A stretch of DNA of 64,000 nt from Alligator mississippiensis (taxonomy: Eukaryota; Chordata; Crocodylia; Alligatoridae): NCBI RefSeq assembly GCF_030867095.1, contig NC_081824.1, positions 251,721,956 to 251,785,955 of the forward strand, in the 5' to 3' direction. The notes beneath the pieces were generated by a model that ran no database searches, was not told the DNA's origin, and was given only the letters and a program-made list of their open reading frames with translations. Each line of letters begins with the position of its first letter. The first letter of the stretch is position 1. This document shows positions 13,017-23,915 of the stretch, piece after piece. The translations under genes and the position numbers were made by a program.

Positions 13017-15461
13017 CACTATTTCCATCTTTAGAAAGGGCTGGTTTTGATTTTCTTGTGTTCATATAGCACTATGCACAGTGTGGCCTCAAAGAGCTGT
13101 GACCTGATGCCACCAGGAACTACTCCTTCCTCCTGGAACTATTTGCCACATCTGCAGTCACACATGTGGATCTGAAATCAGCCTCCTCATTTATCTAGGG
13201 ATTCACTAATGAGTTCCCTATTTACTGGAAGACTGTCAGTGCTGACAATAACAGGGTCTTAAACCAAACTAGAGTCTTTATGGGGGCTACAATTATGTGA
13301 ACATTGTTGTCCTTCCGGATTTGAGCAGACCGCCACAATTTGGGGTCGCATAAGTTAGTCCAGTTAAGAGAAAGAATTAGTGTTTATTTGTTTTATTTGC
13401 AATAAAACTTGTTTAGTTCTGGTTGTTTGCAAAAATATACAACGTCCTGCTTCCTGAGTGCAAAAGGAATCAGAGACAGTTTCCTTTTTTACAGCTCCAA
13501 CCTTCTTTTAGCCAGCACCCTCACACCACAGGCCCCTCTGTCAACTTCTGAGGGCCACACATCAGTGCTGGTCCATGCTTTCTTCTGTTTGTTTCTAAGC
13601 TCTCCTTCTTCATTTCAACTATCCCTCCTACATACACACACGCATGTATGTACACACACAATGACAGTCAGCAACACTGGCAGCCCTGCCTCCCCCCCTT
13701 TGTTTTGGGTGGAGATATTTTCCTTGTGTTGTGAATGTGTAGACTGCTGTTATTTCAGTTATTGGTTTTCCTAAATAATTGTCATGGCTTCCCACAGTTG
13801 TCCCAAATGCAGGGCACCCACTACATGTATCCATGTGGATGAGGTTATGTCCAAGCCACAACATCCTCCCACCTTAGCTTCACTCATCATCCTAGGGAGA
13901 CTTAAAATTGTGACACTTTAAAGCCCCTCCCAAATAGAGAACTAATAATCTTATAGTTTAGACCCATGCTTTTTGTAATCATTTTCCATCTTTAGGATGC
14001 CTGCCAGGATAACTTAATGTTATCAACACAAAATAACTTTTTACACCTCACCCAAACCACTGCATGACTGACTTTTCTTCCACAACTCTGATAACCTGAA
14101 CAGCGCCTATTGCTTCTAGGTCAATACTGGACACAAACACTAGCATCTGCATCCAATAATGAAAGAGGCTTTGAAACACGGGTCAGCCAAGACAGGGGCA
14201 TTCCCAAGAGCAATTTACAACTCTGAAAATGCCACATTTGACTTATTACTGGAACAGTTTCTCTTTCTCATCCAACTCACACAGCAATTTTGCAATACTG
14301 GCAAACCCCTAAATCAACCTTAGAGAATAGGAGTAGAGTTTGGCGCAACACCACAGGTCTGTAAGTGTCAAGGGAGCTGTCCAGTTCTGGACAGCCCCAT
14401 TTTCCTTTTGCCACTGGAAATTCCTTCAATGTTAGTTAAATGCTGAAGGCAAATTACCCCTTATTCTGGAACCACTCTGGTTTTTGGCTTGCAAATTGAT
14501 TTAATCCTAAAGACAATGATAATATTGAAGCCATAATTTGATGAGACTAGTTGTTGTCAACACTTACGATATTGTCAGATAGTTGGTGTTTTCCAAGTTC
14601 CAGATGCTGTATTTTTTCTAACAGATCGTTTTAATGCAAGTTTAAAAAAATAGCCTTCATGATTGCAAGAGAAAAAATACAACATGGGAAACATGCTAGT
14701 TAAAATGGTAAACCAGCTTCTGATAGGGGTAGCCTGTTTTGCAGGTACAGAGAATATTTTATTCATTTCAGTTCATGCCATTTAGTTCAGTTCAATAACT
14801 AGTTCATTAAAAGTTGAGAACATAGGAGTTTAAAAAGCAGGAAAGTTTGTTTTCTTCTTCTGATCTATGAAAATAAATCTAGGTGCAATAGGCTGAGGTA
14901 TACTAATTCTAAAATCATGAATGATGTGGTTATCAGAAACTAGTTCAGTTTATTAACTACAGATGGCATTTCCTGCATTCATCAAATTAATTTGTTTTTA
15001 ATGCAAAAGCTGATTTGATAAACTTTTTCCTTATGTAATCAGCAGCGTTAATATAGTTTTGTTTAACTAATAACAGTTTTATAATGACTGGTTTTCTGCC
15101 TTTCCAATTTAATTCTCGTATCTATCCAAAAGCAGCTTGATATGAATAAAAAATTAATTATCTAGTAAATATGAAATGTTGTTCACCATTTTACAACATC
15201 ATAAAAAGTAAAAACTAAAAAATATGAATAAATTTATTTATTTGAATAAACATATGTAAGTTATATAAGCAAATAAATGTTGTATACTTCTGGTCAGTAA
15301 AAAGTAGTGCCAAATTTAGTGCAAAGGCTGTATTTAATTGAATAATCAGCATGTCTTCATGGTTTCCAGCTAACGAGAATCAACTTTTCTTTAGAAAAAT
15401 AATTAATAGGTACAAAGGCAAAACAAGTTTGCTGTTGATAATTTGAATCAAAGTTTTATGC

Positions 15462-15508
15462 TTGCTGATTTAAATCACAATTTAAAATGGTGATTTAAAT
15501 CACATTAC
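15462..15508. repeat. Paired TGATTTAAATCA palindromes
   Basis: Two copies of the palindrome TGATTTAAATCA(C) lie about 30 bp apart in an AT-rich stretch. The motif is common at the ends of a short reptilian repeat. The element itself is not delimited here. Confidence 0.35.
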
Positions 15509-16189
15509 TTTTAAACAGTTCTCCCTGGGAAGAAGTCATGGGATTTTAGCCAGAGGCACTCTGCAGTATGAGCGCTGGTATGGAAAAAGTGGCTGTCAGG
15601 GTTTAATCAGGGCTGGAGTTAGCAGGGTGAGACTTGTAAAGGGAAAGAGGGGCAAAAATCAAGGGTCGAAGACAATGAGGAATGGAGAGAATCACCAGGT
15701 ACATTAATGGTGAAAAAGGGAGTGAGAGCTCAGGAGAAGTGAGCCATGCTATTGGACTGAAAGTCATGGAAAGGCAAAGTAGTAGGGCCTGACGGGAAAG
15801 GGATAATGTTGAAGGGGACCAGGTGGTGACTGGAGGATAGCAGTATGGAGGAGAGAGAGAAAGCTCTGCTTGGTGAAGATCAACTCAAGTGCACAAGATC
15901 AAGTCAGCTCTCTTGGTGGAAGTTGAACCAGGACTGAAGACCTGAGAAAACTACCAGCAACGGAGCTGGGTGGGTCACCAACCTGGAAACAGAAGTCACC
16001 AAAGATTGTTAGGCTAGCAAGTTATATTTAATGCTTTGAAATTGCACGTGCTTATAGAGTGGTGAATTATAGTATTGTTTATATTTAACCTTATTTAATC
16101 ACTGCTTAAATTTTGTATAGCCTTATTAACTTTTTTTTATTAGCTGGCCTTGAGTTGTTTTTGTATAGCTCATAGTGCTCATTATATTA

Positions 16190-16790
16190 TATCTTTCCTT
16201 TTGTATCACTGTGAGAACTTCTTTTAACATAATATAGCAATGGCCTTGTTATCAGCTCAAATTTACAGGGCTTGGCACTAACTGGATGAATCAGAGGGAT
16301 GAAAAGATTGGATACGTTAATGACAGGTGGTAAGGGAGACCAATGGACAATGCTCAAAGTAAGACCAAAGAAAATAAGATCAAAGACCAAAGAAAAAGGC
16401 CAAATTGTGCTCATGATGGGTCTGTTGAACAAAGGAATATGTTGACAGGATAAAAGATGGACACTATGCTGACCACATAGAGACCAATCTGAAAGCAAAG
16501 AGCCATAGAAGGAGTGAAGATAAAGAAAAGCAAAGAAGAGGGCAGCAAGGAAGTTAGACGTTATTGTTGTCATAAATCCATAAATCCAACAACACGCCCT
16601 TTGCTTCCAGGAACTGAGTGGCCATCTTTTCTGTTGAGCAAAGTAATATCTGTGATTGGGTGAGATCATTGTATTGAATGTTTCTCTCTCTCTGAATATA
16701 GAAACAGCTAAGATAATGCTTGTAAGTCTAATAAAGTTAGACTTTGATTTTAGGACACTGAGTTGTCTGTGTTCCTATTTCACGTTTCAT
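16190..16790 (+). mobile_element. Possible old solo LTR (endogenous retrovirus fossil)
   Basis: The stretch ends like an LTR R-U5 segment: an AATAAA within 'gtctaataaagttagac' is followed at short range by a GT-rich 'actgagttgtctgtgt' tail. No internal retroviral gene was seen next to it, so it would be a solo LTR. Limits are approximate, no target duplication was identified, and the family is not resolved. It looks old. Confidence 0.3.
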
Positions 16791-17952
16791 TTAAGGGTTA
16801 ATTGTGTTTTAATGATCCCTTAGCACTATCTGGGAGACAATGGTGCTAACAGGATGAGTGTGGGAAGACCAGAGAAGACCAGAGAGTCAAGATTTGAAAT
16901 CAGAAAGGAAAGCTAATGTGGAGGAATAGACTGCCTATGGAAGCTGGTCACTGTGTGCTTGTATTAAGATTCAAAGTGACGCATATTAATTTTTGAAGAG
17001 CTGTACATGGCTTTGGAGCCACAGGTTGGTTACCCCTGGCCTAGAAGGTGACAGGAAGCTGACAAAGCAGAGTCAACTGCAGTGCTTCTGAAGAAAAGAG
17101 AGGGAGTTGAGGGGGGAATTGAAAGTAGCAGGAATGAGAAGGGACATGGTCTGATGCAGTGCAGAGGCAGTGTCAGATGAAGGCGTCCAGCTCTCTGGGG
17201 TTACAGTCCACAGGGTCTCTAGTGGGTAGAGTCAAGGGTGGCCCAGAGGTTTCAGAAGTAAGCTGTGTTTTGGGGCACCAAAGGGCAGATCCGAAATGCA
17301 AGTCAGAGGGTGTCAGAGACCTAAAGTCAGAAACCAAGAGCCAAGCCCAGGGACTAACCAGGATCAGGATTCAGCTCTATTTGTTGTGCTGTTTAATGGG
17401 GGGCTAGGCCCACCAGGAAAATGGTTAAGCACCCTTTAATTAGGGAGGCTACTGGGAATACAGCAACAGGAGTCATGAGAAGACAAATGTGAAAGCAGGG
17501 GCAAGGGGCAAAGGTTAATAATGAGTGCTCTGGGGGTGGGCACCAAGCAGAGCACGCCAGCTGTTGTCCACAGGCCCTTGAACAAGCCCAGGGAGCCAGT
17601 GCACTCTGCCCAGTGGGACTTTTTCCGGGGATGTGAGCAGATGAGGGACAGGATGATAGCCCCAAAGTCACTGCAGGGGGGCAGTGCAGATCAAAGCCTC
17701 CTTCCTGTCCACGCAGATGGCAGGGGCTCAGTTGGCCTTGCCCAGTTGGTCACGGGTAACTGCCCTAATCACTCGGCTGCAGGGCACAAGCTGTTCACTG
17801 GGATAGCCAGGAGCTGAAGGGGGCCACGACCACGAAGAGATCAGGGAAGGCTGTAACCACAGCGCACGTCGAACAAGCACGTGCCTGTCCCCCTCCCGCC
17901 CCAAGTGCCTTCTCCCTCTGCTCCTTGCAGCGCCCGCCCCCTCCCAGCACTC

Positions 17953-17962
17953 TGATTGGCTG
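17953..17962 (-). promoter_or_regulatory. NF-Y (inverted CCAAT) site
   Basis: CTGATTGGCT matches the NF-Y consensus on the minus strand (AGCCAATCAG). It lies in the upstream part of the CpG island. Confidence 0.6.
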
Positions 17963-17975
17963 TCCGTCTCCCAGA

Positions 17976-17982
17976 GGGCGGG
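17976..17982 (+). promoter_or_regulatory. GC box (Sp1/KLF type)
   Basis: GGGCGGG, 14 bp downstream of the CCAAT box. A second and stronger cluster is at 18250-18261. Confidence 0.5.
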
Positions 17983-18100
17983 CCCAAAAGTGCAGCGCAG
18001 CCGATCAAACCCCTGTGTCCTCACCCCCGCAGCCCCTTTCCTCCCTCCCCTTCCTTCTACAGACCGGCGCTGCCCTCGGCCTCTCACAGAGCAGGCGCAG

Positions 18101-18119
18101 ACTACAACTCCCAGCAAGC
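18101..18119 (+). promoter_or_regulatory. ZNF143-type (SBS) promoter element
   Basis: ACTACAACTCCCAGCAAGC is nearly identical to the long ZNF143/THAP11 promoter element ACTACAAnTCCCAGnATGC, which is typical of CpG-island housekeeping promoters. It is the strongest single motif in the block. Confidence 0.8.
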
Positions 18120-18237
18120 AGTGCGGGAGGGCCCCTGCACCACCCGGGTCCCCCAGCTCCGCGTCGCCCCGCCTCGCGATGCAGGCCGGGAGTGGGAGTC
18201 CCGCGGAGCGAAGACGAAGCTGCCCGCCGGGGCCGCT

Positions 18238-18245
18238 ATGCAAAT
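18238..18245 (+). promoter_or_regulatory. Octamer (POU) motif
   Basis: A perfect ATGCAAAT octamer directly upstream of a GC-box cluster and probably close to the start site. Confidence 0.55.
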
Positions 18246-18249
18246 GAGC

Positions 18250-18261
18250 GGGGCGGGGCGG
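18250..18261 (+). promoter_or_regulatory. GC-box cluster
   Basis: GGGGCGGGGCGG, overlapping Sp1-type sites, next to the octamer. Confidence 0.5.
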
Positions 18262-18549
18262 CGGTTGAACGGAAGCGGCGGCCGCCGTTGCTCCTGCGGC
18301 GAGAGGGGTGAGGGCGCGGCCCCCTCTTTTCCCGGGTGGGAGGGGCCGCGGCGGGGGAGCGGCGCTGTTCTCCCTCCCCCCTGTGCGGGGGGCGCTTCTG
18401 AGCTGTTCTAGCAACCTCCCTACGCAGGCTGCTGGGCAGGGCCAGGGTGCAGCCCGGCGGGGCAGGGGCCTCTAGCAGGGGAAGGGGGTTCCTGTGCCCT
18501 GTTGCCAGGAAGGCTGAGGCACCCTGGGCTGCAGGGCAGCAACTGTCCG

Positions 18550-19102
18550 CAGGTCCAGGACAGTGATTATTCCCTTCTGTACTGTGCTGGTGAGGCCACA
18601 TCTGGAGTGCTCCTCCAGTTTTGAGCCCCCACTGCAGAAGGGGTGTGGACAAATCTTAGGAGAGCAGTGAAAATGGTTGTGGGTGGGGCTGGGGGACATG
18701 ATTGATGAGGAGAGGCTGAGGGAATTGGGTTTATTTAGTCTGGAGAAGAGAAAACAGGGGATTTGATAGCAGCCTTCAACTACCTGGAGGGGTGTTTGAA
18801 AGAGGATGGAGCTGGACTGTTCTCAGTGGTGGCAGATGACAGAACAAGGAGCAATGGTCTCAAGTTGCAGCAAGGGAGGTTTAAGTTGGATATTAGGAAA
18901 AACCTTGTCACTGGGAGGGTGGTGAAGCACTGGAACGGGTCACCCAGAGAGGCTGTGGAGTCTCCATCCTTGAAGGTGTTTAATGCCCACCTAGACAAAC
19001 CCCTGGCTGGGTTGATGTAGTTGGGGCTGGTCCTGCTTTGAGCAGGGGGTTGGACTAGGTGACCTCCTGAGGTCCCTTCCAACCCTCATTTTCTGTGATT
19101 CT
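18550..19102 (+). mobile_element. CR1 LINE 3' fragment
   Basis: The 3' end of a CR1: the region coding 'KLDIRKNLVTGRVVKHWNG', then the typical 3' UTR 'gggttggactaggtgacctc', 'ccttccaaccctcatt' and the terminal octamer-type repeat TTCTGTGATTCT. It is strongly 5' truncated. It fills most of the space between the CpG island and the first coding exon and ends only about 22 bp before that exon's acceptor. Confidence 0.9.
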
Positions 19103-19379
19103 TGCTGTTTGCTCCACTTGGCAGGTGGTACACAGAGGAGCCATCGGGGAGCGTCTTGCCATCCAAGCCGTCACCTTCTGTCCTAGGCCCGAGACGTCCC
19201 AGCGGAGCCATGAGGGAACTGCATGCAGCCCCCTGTACACCCCGGCTCGGACCCACAGCCCCCTGAGGAGCAAGAGCTTGCTGCTGCTGTCTCCACAGCT
19301 CCGTGGCAAAGATGCCAGCGTCCACTGGGAAGCACAAGGTGTAGCACGGCTGGTTCTCACTGCTGCTGGCCCCTCAGCC

Positions 19380-19617
19380 ATGTCCCTGTCTCGCGTGGAA
19401 AATCCCTGTTTTCTGCTCTTCCTCGCTGGCTTTCAAGCATTGTTTATCCTAATCCTGTACCGAGGTGGAGCAACCAGTGTGTTCCGGGGGATTTTGGAGG
19501 CACCTCGGGCCTTGGATTACTCCAGAACACACGATGTGTACTCAAACCTCAGTCTGTTCACCCGAGCACTGAACAAGGACACCATGCGATACTGCACAGC
19601 CCAGTCGCCAATATTCG
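19380..19617 (+). CDS. B4GALT3-like coding exon 1: cytoplasmic tail, TM anchor, stem
   Basis: Residues 1-79. The start is set by alignment to B4GALT3, whose N-terminus has the same pattern (short basic tail, then one membrane segment, here about residues 9-28). The context is GCCATGT, with G at -3. The anchor is followed by the stem and an N-glycosylation site, N56-L-S, inside the conserved DVYSNLS. Cys72 corresponds to the first disulphide Cys of the family. The donor is TTCG|GTGCGT. The frame is open upstream to 19095, so a longer N-terminus is possible. The likely exon boundary is the acceptor 'gctccacttggcag' ending at 19124, which gives 255 nt of 5' UTR in this exon. Confidence 0.85.
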
Positions 19618-20939
19618 GTGCGTATAAGCCACCACTGTCTGCATTTCAGCATCATGACGCTTTACGCTCTGTAAAAGTCAAATGCATGCTCTCATAGGCC
19701 TTCTCCCCTAGAAAAGGTTTGTAAAACCCAGTTGAGATGGTGCTACTTCTTGTTTTCCCTCTTTCAGCCAGCGACAGCACATTTTTGCTGATCTAGTTTC
19801 AATGCCTTTGCTGTGGGTGTGGGTTGGGGTGTTTCTGAGAAATGAGCATACTCTTTGCAAATAACTAGCTAGAAAGCGCCCTGTGTCAGTACATCTTAGT
19901 AACTTAACGTGGTCTTACTAGGCCTTTCTATTAGTAATTCTGCTCTGTAGGCCAAACTGCAGATGAAAGGAGTTAATCTAGGTATTGGAAACTGACTTTC
20001 CTGTGATAGAGACTATGAAACAGTATAGATGGTGCTGAGCAGTGTAAGCTTAGTTCCTGTCTTTGCCACTGCGCCACCAGAGTTAACGAGCAGTGAATGC
20101 TGTGATGGGCTCTAAGTACAATTTTTGACAGAAGATACTGCAGTTAGTCCTCTAACCAAGATGGAAAGTGTTTTGCTCTTTTGTGGCCTTGATGAGTGAT
20201 GCAATCTTGGATGCTACCAGTTCACAGTTTGTAAAGTTTTGCGGCATGGGTTGTACCATTTGTTTACTTAAGGAAATATCCCAACTACCCATTTAGCAGC
20301 AAGCTGAACCATTGCAACCTATTGTGCAAGCTATAGTGAAGTTTGGGCCCAACTAACTGCCATCTGGCAAAGGTTTGAAAAGGTCTGGATGATAATGGTG
20401 TTTCCTTTTTTAATCCACATTTAAAACTAGTGGTTTGGTGGAAGAGGAAGAAGTCAGCCACATGCAAACATGTTTTTCGAAAAATTCAAGTTAAAACTGT
20501 GAGCTTTGTAGCCAGGTTGGGCACAGTTGTCCTCCCTACCAGCTGTCTGCATGGTATGGTACATCTAGTCTGTAGTTCAAGGCTAGTCTGCATACATACC
20601 TGCTGTGAACTGTAGTCATTTCTCTGAGACACCATGCGCTAGTAGGTGCCCATATACTCTTAGGATGCTTATGTGAGTGCATAAATTTAGGTCCTGTGTA
20701 TCCATGTTGTGAATAAAGCTGCCATGAGTATGTAGTGCAACTGGTTGTGGTAAACTGTTTGAGTTAAACACTGCTGCACTAATACTGACAAGCCTTTAGA
20801 CTCTGTACAAGGTTTATAACAGTATTTAATTAAGCTTTGGTATTTTTTCCTGCATCACTTGAATTTAAATGAAATAAACACTGCCACCACGCAGGCAATG
20901 TATGTTGTTCTCCCATATCTTGTGCTTGTGTGCCATAAC

Positions 20940-20951
20940 TCTTCTAGAAGT
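20940..20951. repeat. Target duplication of the Penelope-like element (left)
   Basis: TCTTCTAGAAGT, repeated exactly at 22419-22430. Its inner ten bases, CTTCTAGAAG, are a perfect palindrome. Confidence 0.75.
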
Positions 20952-22418
20952 TGGGGGGTAGGTTGTAGCCAAGTTGGTCTAAGGACATAGGTAGACAAGG
21001 TTCTTTGGGTGAATCTGATATCTTTTATTAGACCAAATTAAAGAGTTGGAAAAAAATTATTAAGCAAGCTTTCGGGTTCAAAAACCCTTCATCAGGCTAA
21101 GGAAGTTTCAGCAGTTTGTGTGCTCTTCCTGGATGGAATGAAAAATAAAGAAGCCAGGCTGGGCTGGTATGCATACAAGACAGGTAGTCAGTGAAAATGT
21201 AGACTGAGGAGTCAATGGGTGAGACACAGGCTGGGGGGACGGGGGCGGGGGTGGGGGGAGAAGGGGGATGAATAGTGGAGAGATACCTGGGGAGCTGGAT
21301 GTCAGGCAGGTTATAATGTGTCATAAATCCCATGTCTATATTTAGTCTATGATTTTTAGTATCCAGGAGGTTGATGAAGTGGAGTTCATAGGCTTGTCTC
21401 TGGGAAGTGTTTTGTAAGTTTCCTTTTGAGGATCAGGACTGAGAGTTTGTAGAGAGAGTGGTTTTCTTGTGAGAAATGTGCCCCCACGGGTAATTGGGTA
21501 TTCCTGTCTTTGATAGATTTCCAGTGTGCATTCATTCTGGTGTGTAGTTGTTGTTTGGTCTCTCCTATGCATTTTTCATCAGGGCATTTGGTGCATTAGA
21601 TGAGAGATATTGTATTTCTGGAGGTGCAGCTGTAAGATCCGGGAATGCTGATGACTCTGTGGGGTGTAGTAATTGTGGGGGTGGTGGAGATGTGTGGGCA
21701 GATTTTGCATTTCTTGTCATGGCACGGTCTGGATCCATTTGGTGTGTTCTGGGCCTGAGGAAGTTTGCTTCTGCTGATGAGGTTAGCGAGGTTCGGTGCT
21801 TGTTTGAAGGCTAGGATGGGTGGCTCTGGGAAGATCTCTTTAAGAATAGAGTCTCTTTCTAGTATGGGTTGTAATTGTTTGAGGATTTTCCGTATGGGTT
21901 CAATGGAGGGGTGATATGTCATAACCAGCAGTGTGCAATTGGTGGGTGTTTTTCTTCTGTACTACAGCAGTTCTTCACGTGGTATCTGGGTGGCTCTATC
22001 AAACGTGCGATCTCTCTCTCTGTTGAGTGAGTGTCCCTGTTGAGTGAAAGCCTTTTTAAGATTGGTGAGGTGGACTAAATATAGAAATGGGATTTATGAC
22101 ACATTATAACCTGCCTGACATCCAACTCCCCAGGTATCTCTCCACTATTCAACCCCCTTCTCCTCCCACCCCCTCCACCCCCACCTGTGTCTCACCCATT
22201 GACTCCTCAATCTACATTTTCACTGACTACCTGTCTTGTATGCATACCAGCCCAGCCTGGCTTCTTTACTTTTCATTCCATCCAGGAAGAGCACACAAAC
22301 TGCTGAAACTTCCTTAGCCTGACGAAGGGTTTTTGAACCCAAAAGCTTGCTTAATAATTTTTTCCCAACTATTTAATTTGGTCTAATAAAAGATATCAGA
22401 TTCACCCAAAGAACCTTG
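20952..22418 (-). mobile_element. Penelope-like element with inverted 3' ends
   Basis: The minus strand codes pieces of a Penelope-type protein: a region with PNLANLISRSKL and the Cys-rich RPCHDKKCKICPH typical of the segment before the GIY-YIG endonuclease, then the C-terminal part. It is 5' truncated and not intact. The terminal part is present twice in opposite orientation (20993-21347 and 22073-22420, about 96% alike), a pattern known for Penelope-like elements. The insertion is flanked by the 12-bp direct repeat TCTTCTAGAAGT. It sits in intron 1 of the B4GALT3-like gene. Confidence 0.8.
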
Positions 22419-22430
22419 TCTTCTAGAAGT
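22419..22430. repeat. Target duplication of the Penelope-like element (right)
   Basis: TCTTCTAGAAGT, the partner of 20940-20951. Confidence 0.75.
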
Positions 22431-23620
22431 AACCATTTTTGGTGAGTAACTCCTTATAGTTGCTGAAATCCTTGAACCTTTTGGGCATGGATGCTAATTA
22501 TCATGGTGCCTTGATGTTCACCATTAGCTGGAACCCATCAGCTCACTTTGAGTCTTTGAATAAAGAGTGGGCTTTGGTAGTAAGGGACTTGATTTGGTGA
22601 CCTTATGATCACCAGCCATAGGCAGAGGAACATACACTTGCTACTCTCTCATCTCTCAGCAAGTTCTAACAAGGACCCCCTTCACCATCTAACAAGGTCC
22701 CCCTTCCCCATCTAAGTAGGAGACTTTATAGTAACCCCCAAGAAGAAATTGGGAATGCTATAATTTGTTTGCAAGTCATCAGACGGCAAGGAGTGATGGC
22801 TTGCTTGGAGCTATCAACAGAAGAGCAATTAAAGTTGGCTCAAAGAGATCATTCCCTCTAGAGTAATTAGCATCTGTGGAAACCTCTAAAGGAAAAGTAG
22901 AATTGAATTGTGAAATGCTTGCATTGTTAGATTAAAAAAGCAGCCTTGTGCAGTGTTGTTATGCATGCAGGTTAAGAAATAAGATTGCTTCAGTTTAATT
23001 TTTCTAACGCATAACACTTTTTTTTCCTTATTTAAAAGAAAAGCAAAAGATTTTTCCCCAAGACACTCGTGTTCTGTTCTGTACAAACCTCATCTGAGTG
23101 AACTTTCAAACGCATGCTATTATAAAAGGTGTTTATTCTCTTTAGAACTAAAATGGTATATACATTCTTAATAAACAAACCTAGATCTTTGTAAACCTCT
23201 CTCATGGGTCTCATCGCTATTCAAAATCTCACATACTGAGCAGAATCATTCTTTCTGCTAATATTCATTTCTTAGGCTCCATTTAATGAGATTTCAACTG
23301 TAATTCTTGAAGTTCTCAGCCGAAAGACTTTTAATAGACTGGTCATTTTGAGTCTGATCCAAAGCACATTGAAGTTAGTGGAAAAATACCAGTTAACCTT
23401 AGTGATCTTGGATCAGGCTTTTTATGAGCCTTTTATCAGCCCTTTCTCTCTTTCTTTGTGCTAAATATTTAATGTCTTTGTTACTACCAAGAGCAAATCC
23501 TGTATTTGTGTCTCACAGTTTGTTGTCTAAGAAAATGCCAGTTGTCTTAACTTCTTTCTTTTGAAAGTAGAGCTGATGCTCTCAACTTGAGTCCACCAGT
23601 CATAGTTGAGTACCCCTAGC

Positions 23621-23915
23621 ATGGTGGTTCTCAGCCAGGATACTATGGCACCCTGGAGTGCCTTGATATCCTTACCAGGGTGATTTAAGGCATCACACAG
23701 TGCTAGCACCGTAAAGTGTGCAAACATGATTCACAAGGTGAATGCAGATTTCAAATGGGAATCCTTAGTGTTAAAAACATCCCAACCTATTGTGGTCTCC
23801 CTGAGTTCTTTGCAACAGAAAAAGTGCTCTTAGTTTTCACTCTTTTTTTAAATACAGATAAATAAAAGCTGGCATTTTCCGAGGGGGCTTTGAGTCTATA
23901 AAGTTGAGAACAACT
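23621..23915. mobile_element. hAT-type MITE, family 1 copy a
   Basis: Short inverted ends (GGTGGTTCTCAGCC and GTTGAGAACAACT) flanked by 8-bp copies of CCCCTAGC at 23613-23620 and 23916-23923. An internal block GAGTTCTTTGCAACAGAA is shared with 45464-45744, so both belong to one family. There is no coding content. Intron 1. Confidence 0.7.

Larger units (their letters stand above)
11742..17879. other. Intergenic DNA, no gene recognised
   Basis: No coding exon was recognised upstream of the B4GALT3-like promoter. Contents that can be named are a CCCTT pentanucleotide repeat at 12985-13016, a pair of GTGATTTAAATCAC-type palindromes at about 15462-15508, and a possible old solo LTR at about 16190-16790. 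The longest open frame (minus strand, 16669-16187) overlaps the LTR-like block and resembles no known protein. Confidence 0.5.
17880..18440 (+). promoter_or_regulatory. CpG-island promoter of the B4GALT3-like gene
   Basis: A sharply bounded GC- and CpG-rich block in an otherwise CpG-poor region. It holds an inverted CCAAT box, GC boxes, a ZNF143-type element and an octamer (listed separately), but no obvious TATA box. It precedes the first recognised coding exon by about 1 kb. A consensus donor, AGGG|GTGAGG with the exon side ending at 18307, fits a non-coding first exon that would splice to the acceptor at 19123-19124. It could also fire in the reverse direction, but I see no exon on the minus strand here. 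Confidence 0.75.

Noticed and set aside
16187-16669. 160-codon open frame on the minus strand
   Set aside because: It resembles no known protein and overlaps an LTR-like block. There is no exon context or codon bias.
1-17000. Exons of UPK1B, expected next to B4GALT4 from mammalian gene order
   Set aside because: No tetraspanin-like CCG or membrane-segment exon was found. The gene may lie outside the window.
17728-18414. 228-codon open frame on the minus strand across the CpG island
   Set aside because: Long open frames are expected by chance in GC-rich DNA. The block is better explained as a promoter.
20993-22420. Reading the 350-bp inverted arms as transposon terminal inverted repeats
   Set aside because: The arms carry the Penelope-type 3' region, and the centre codes Penelope-type protein segments. 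The flanking duplication is 12 bp, so a DNA transposon is unlikely.
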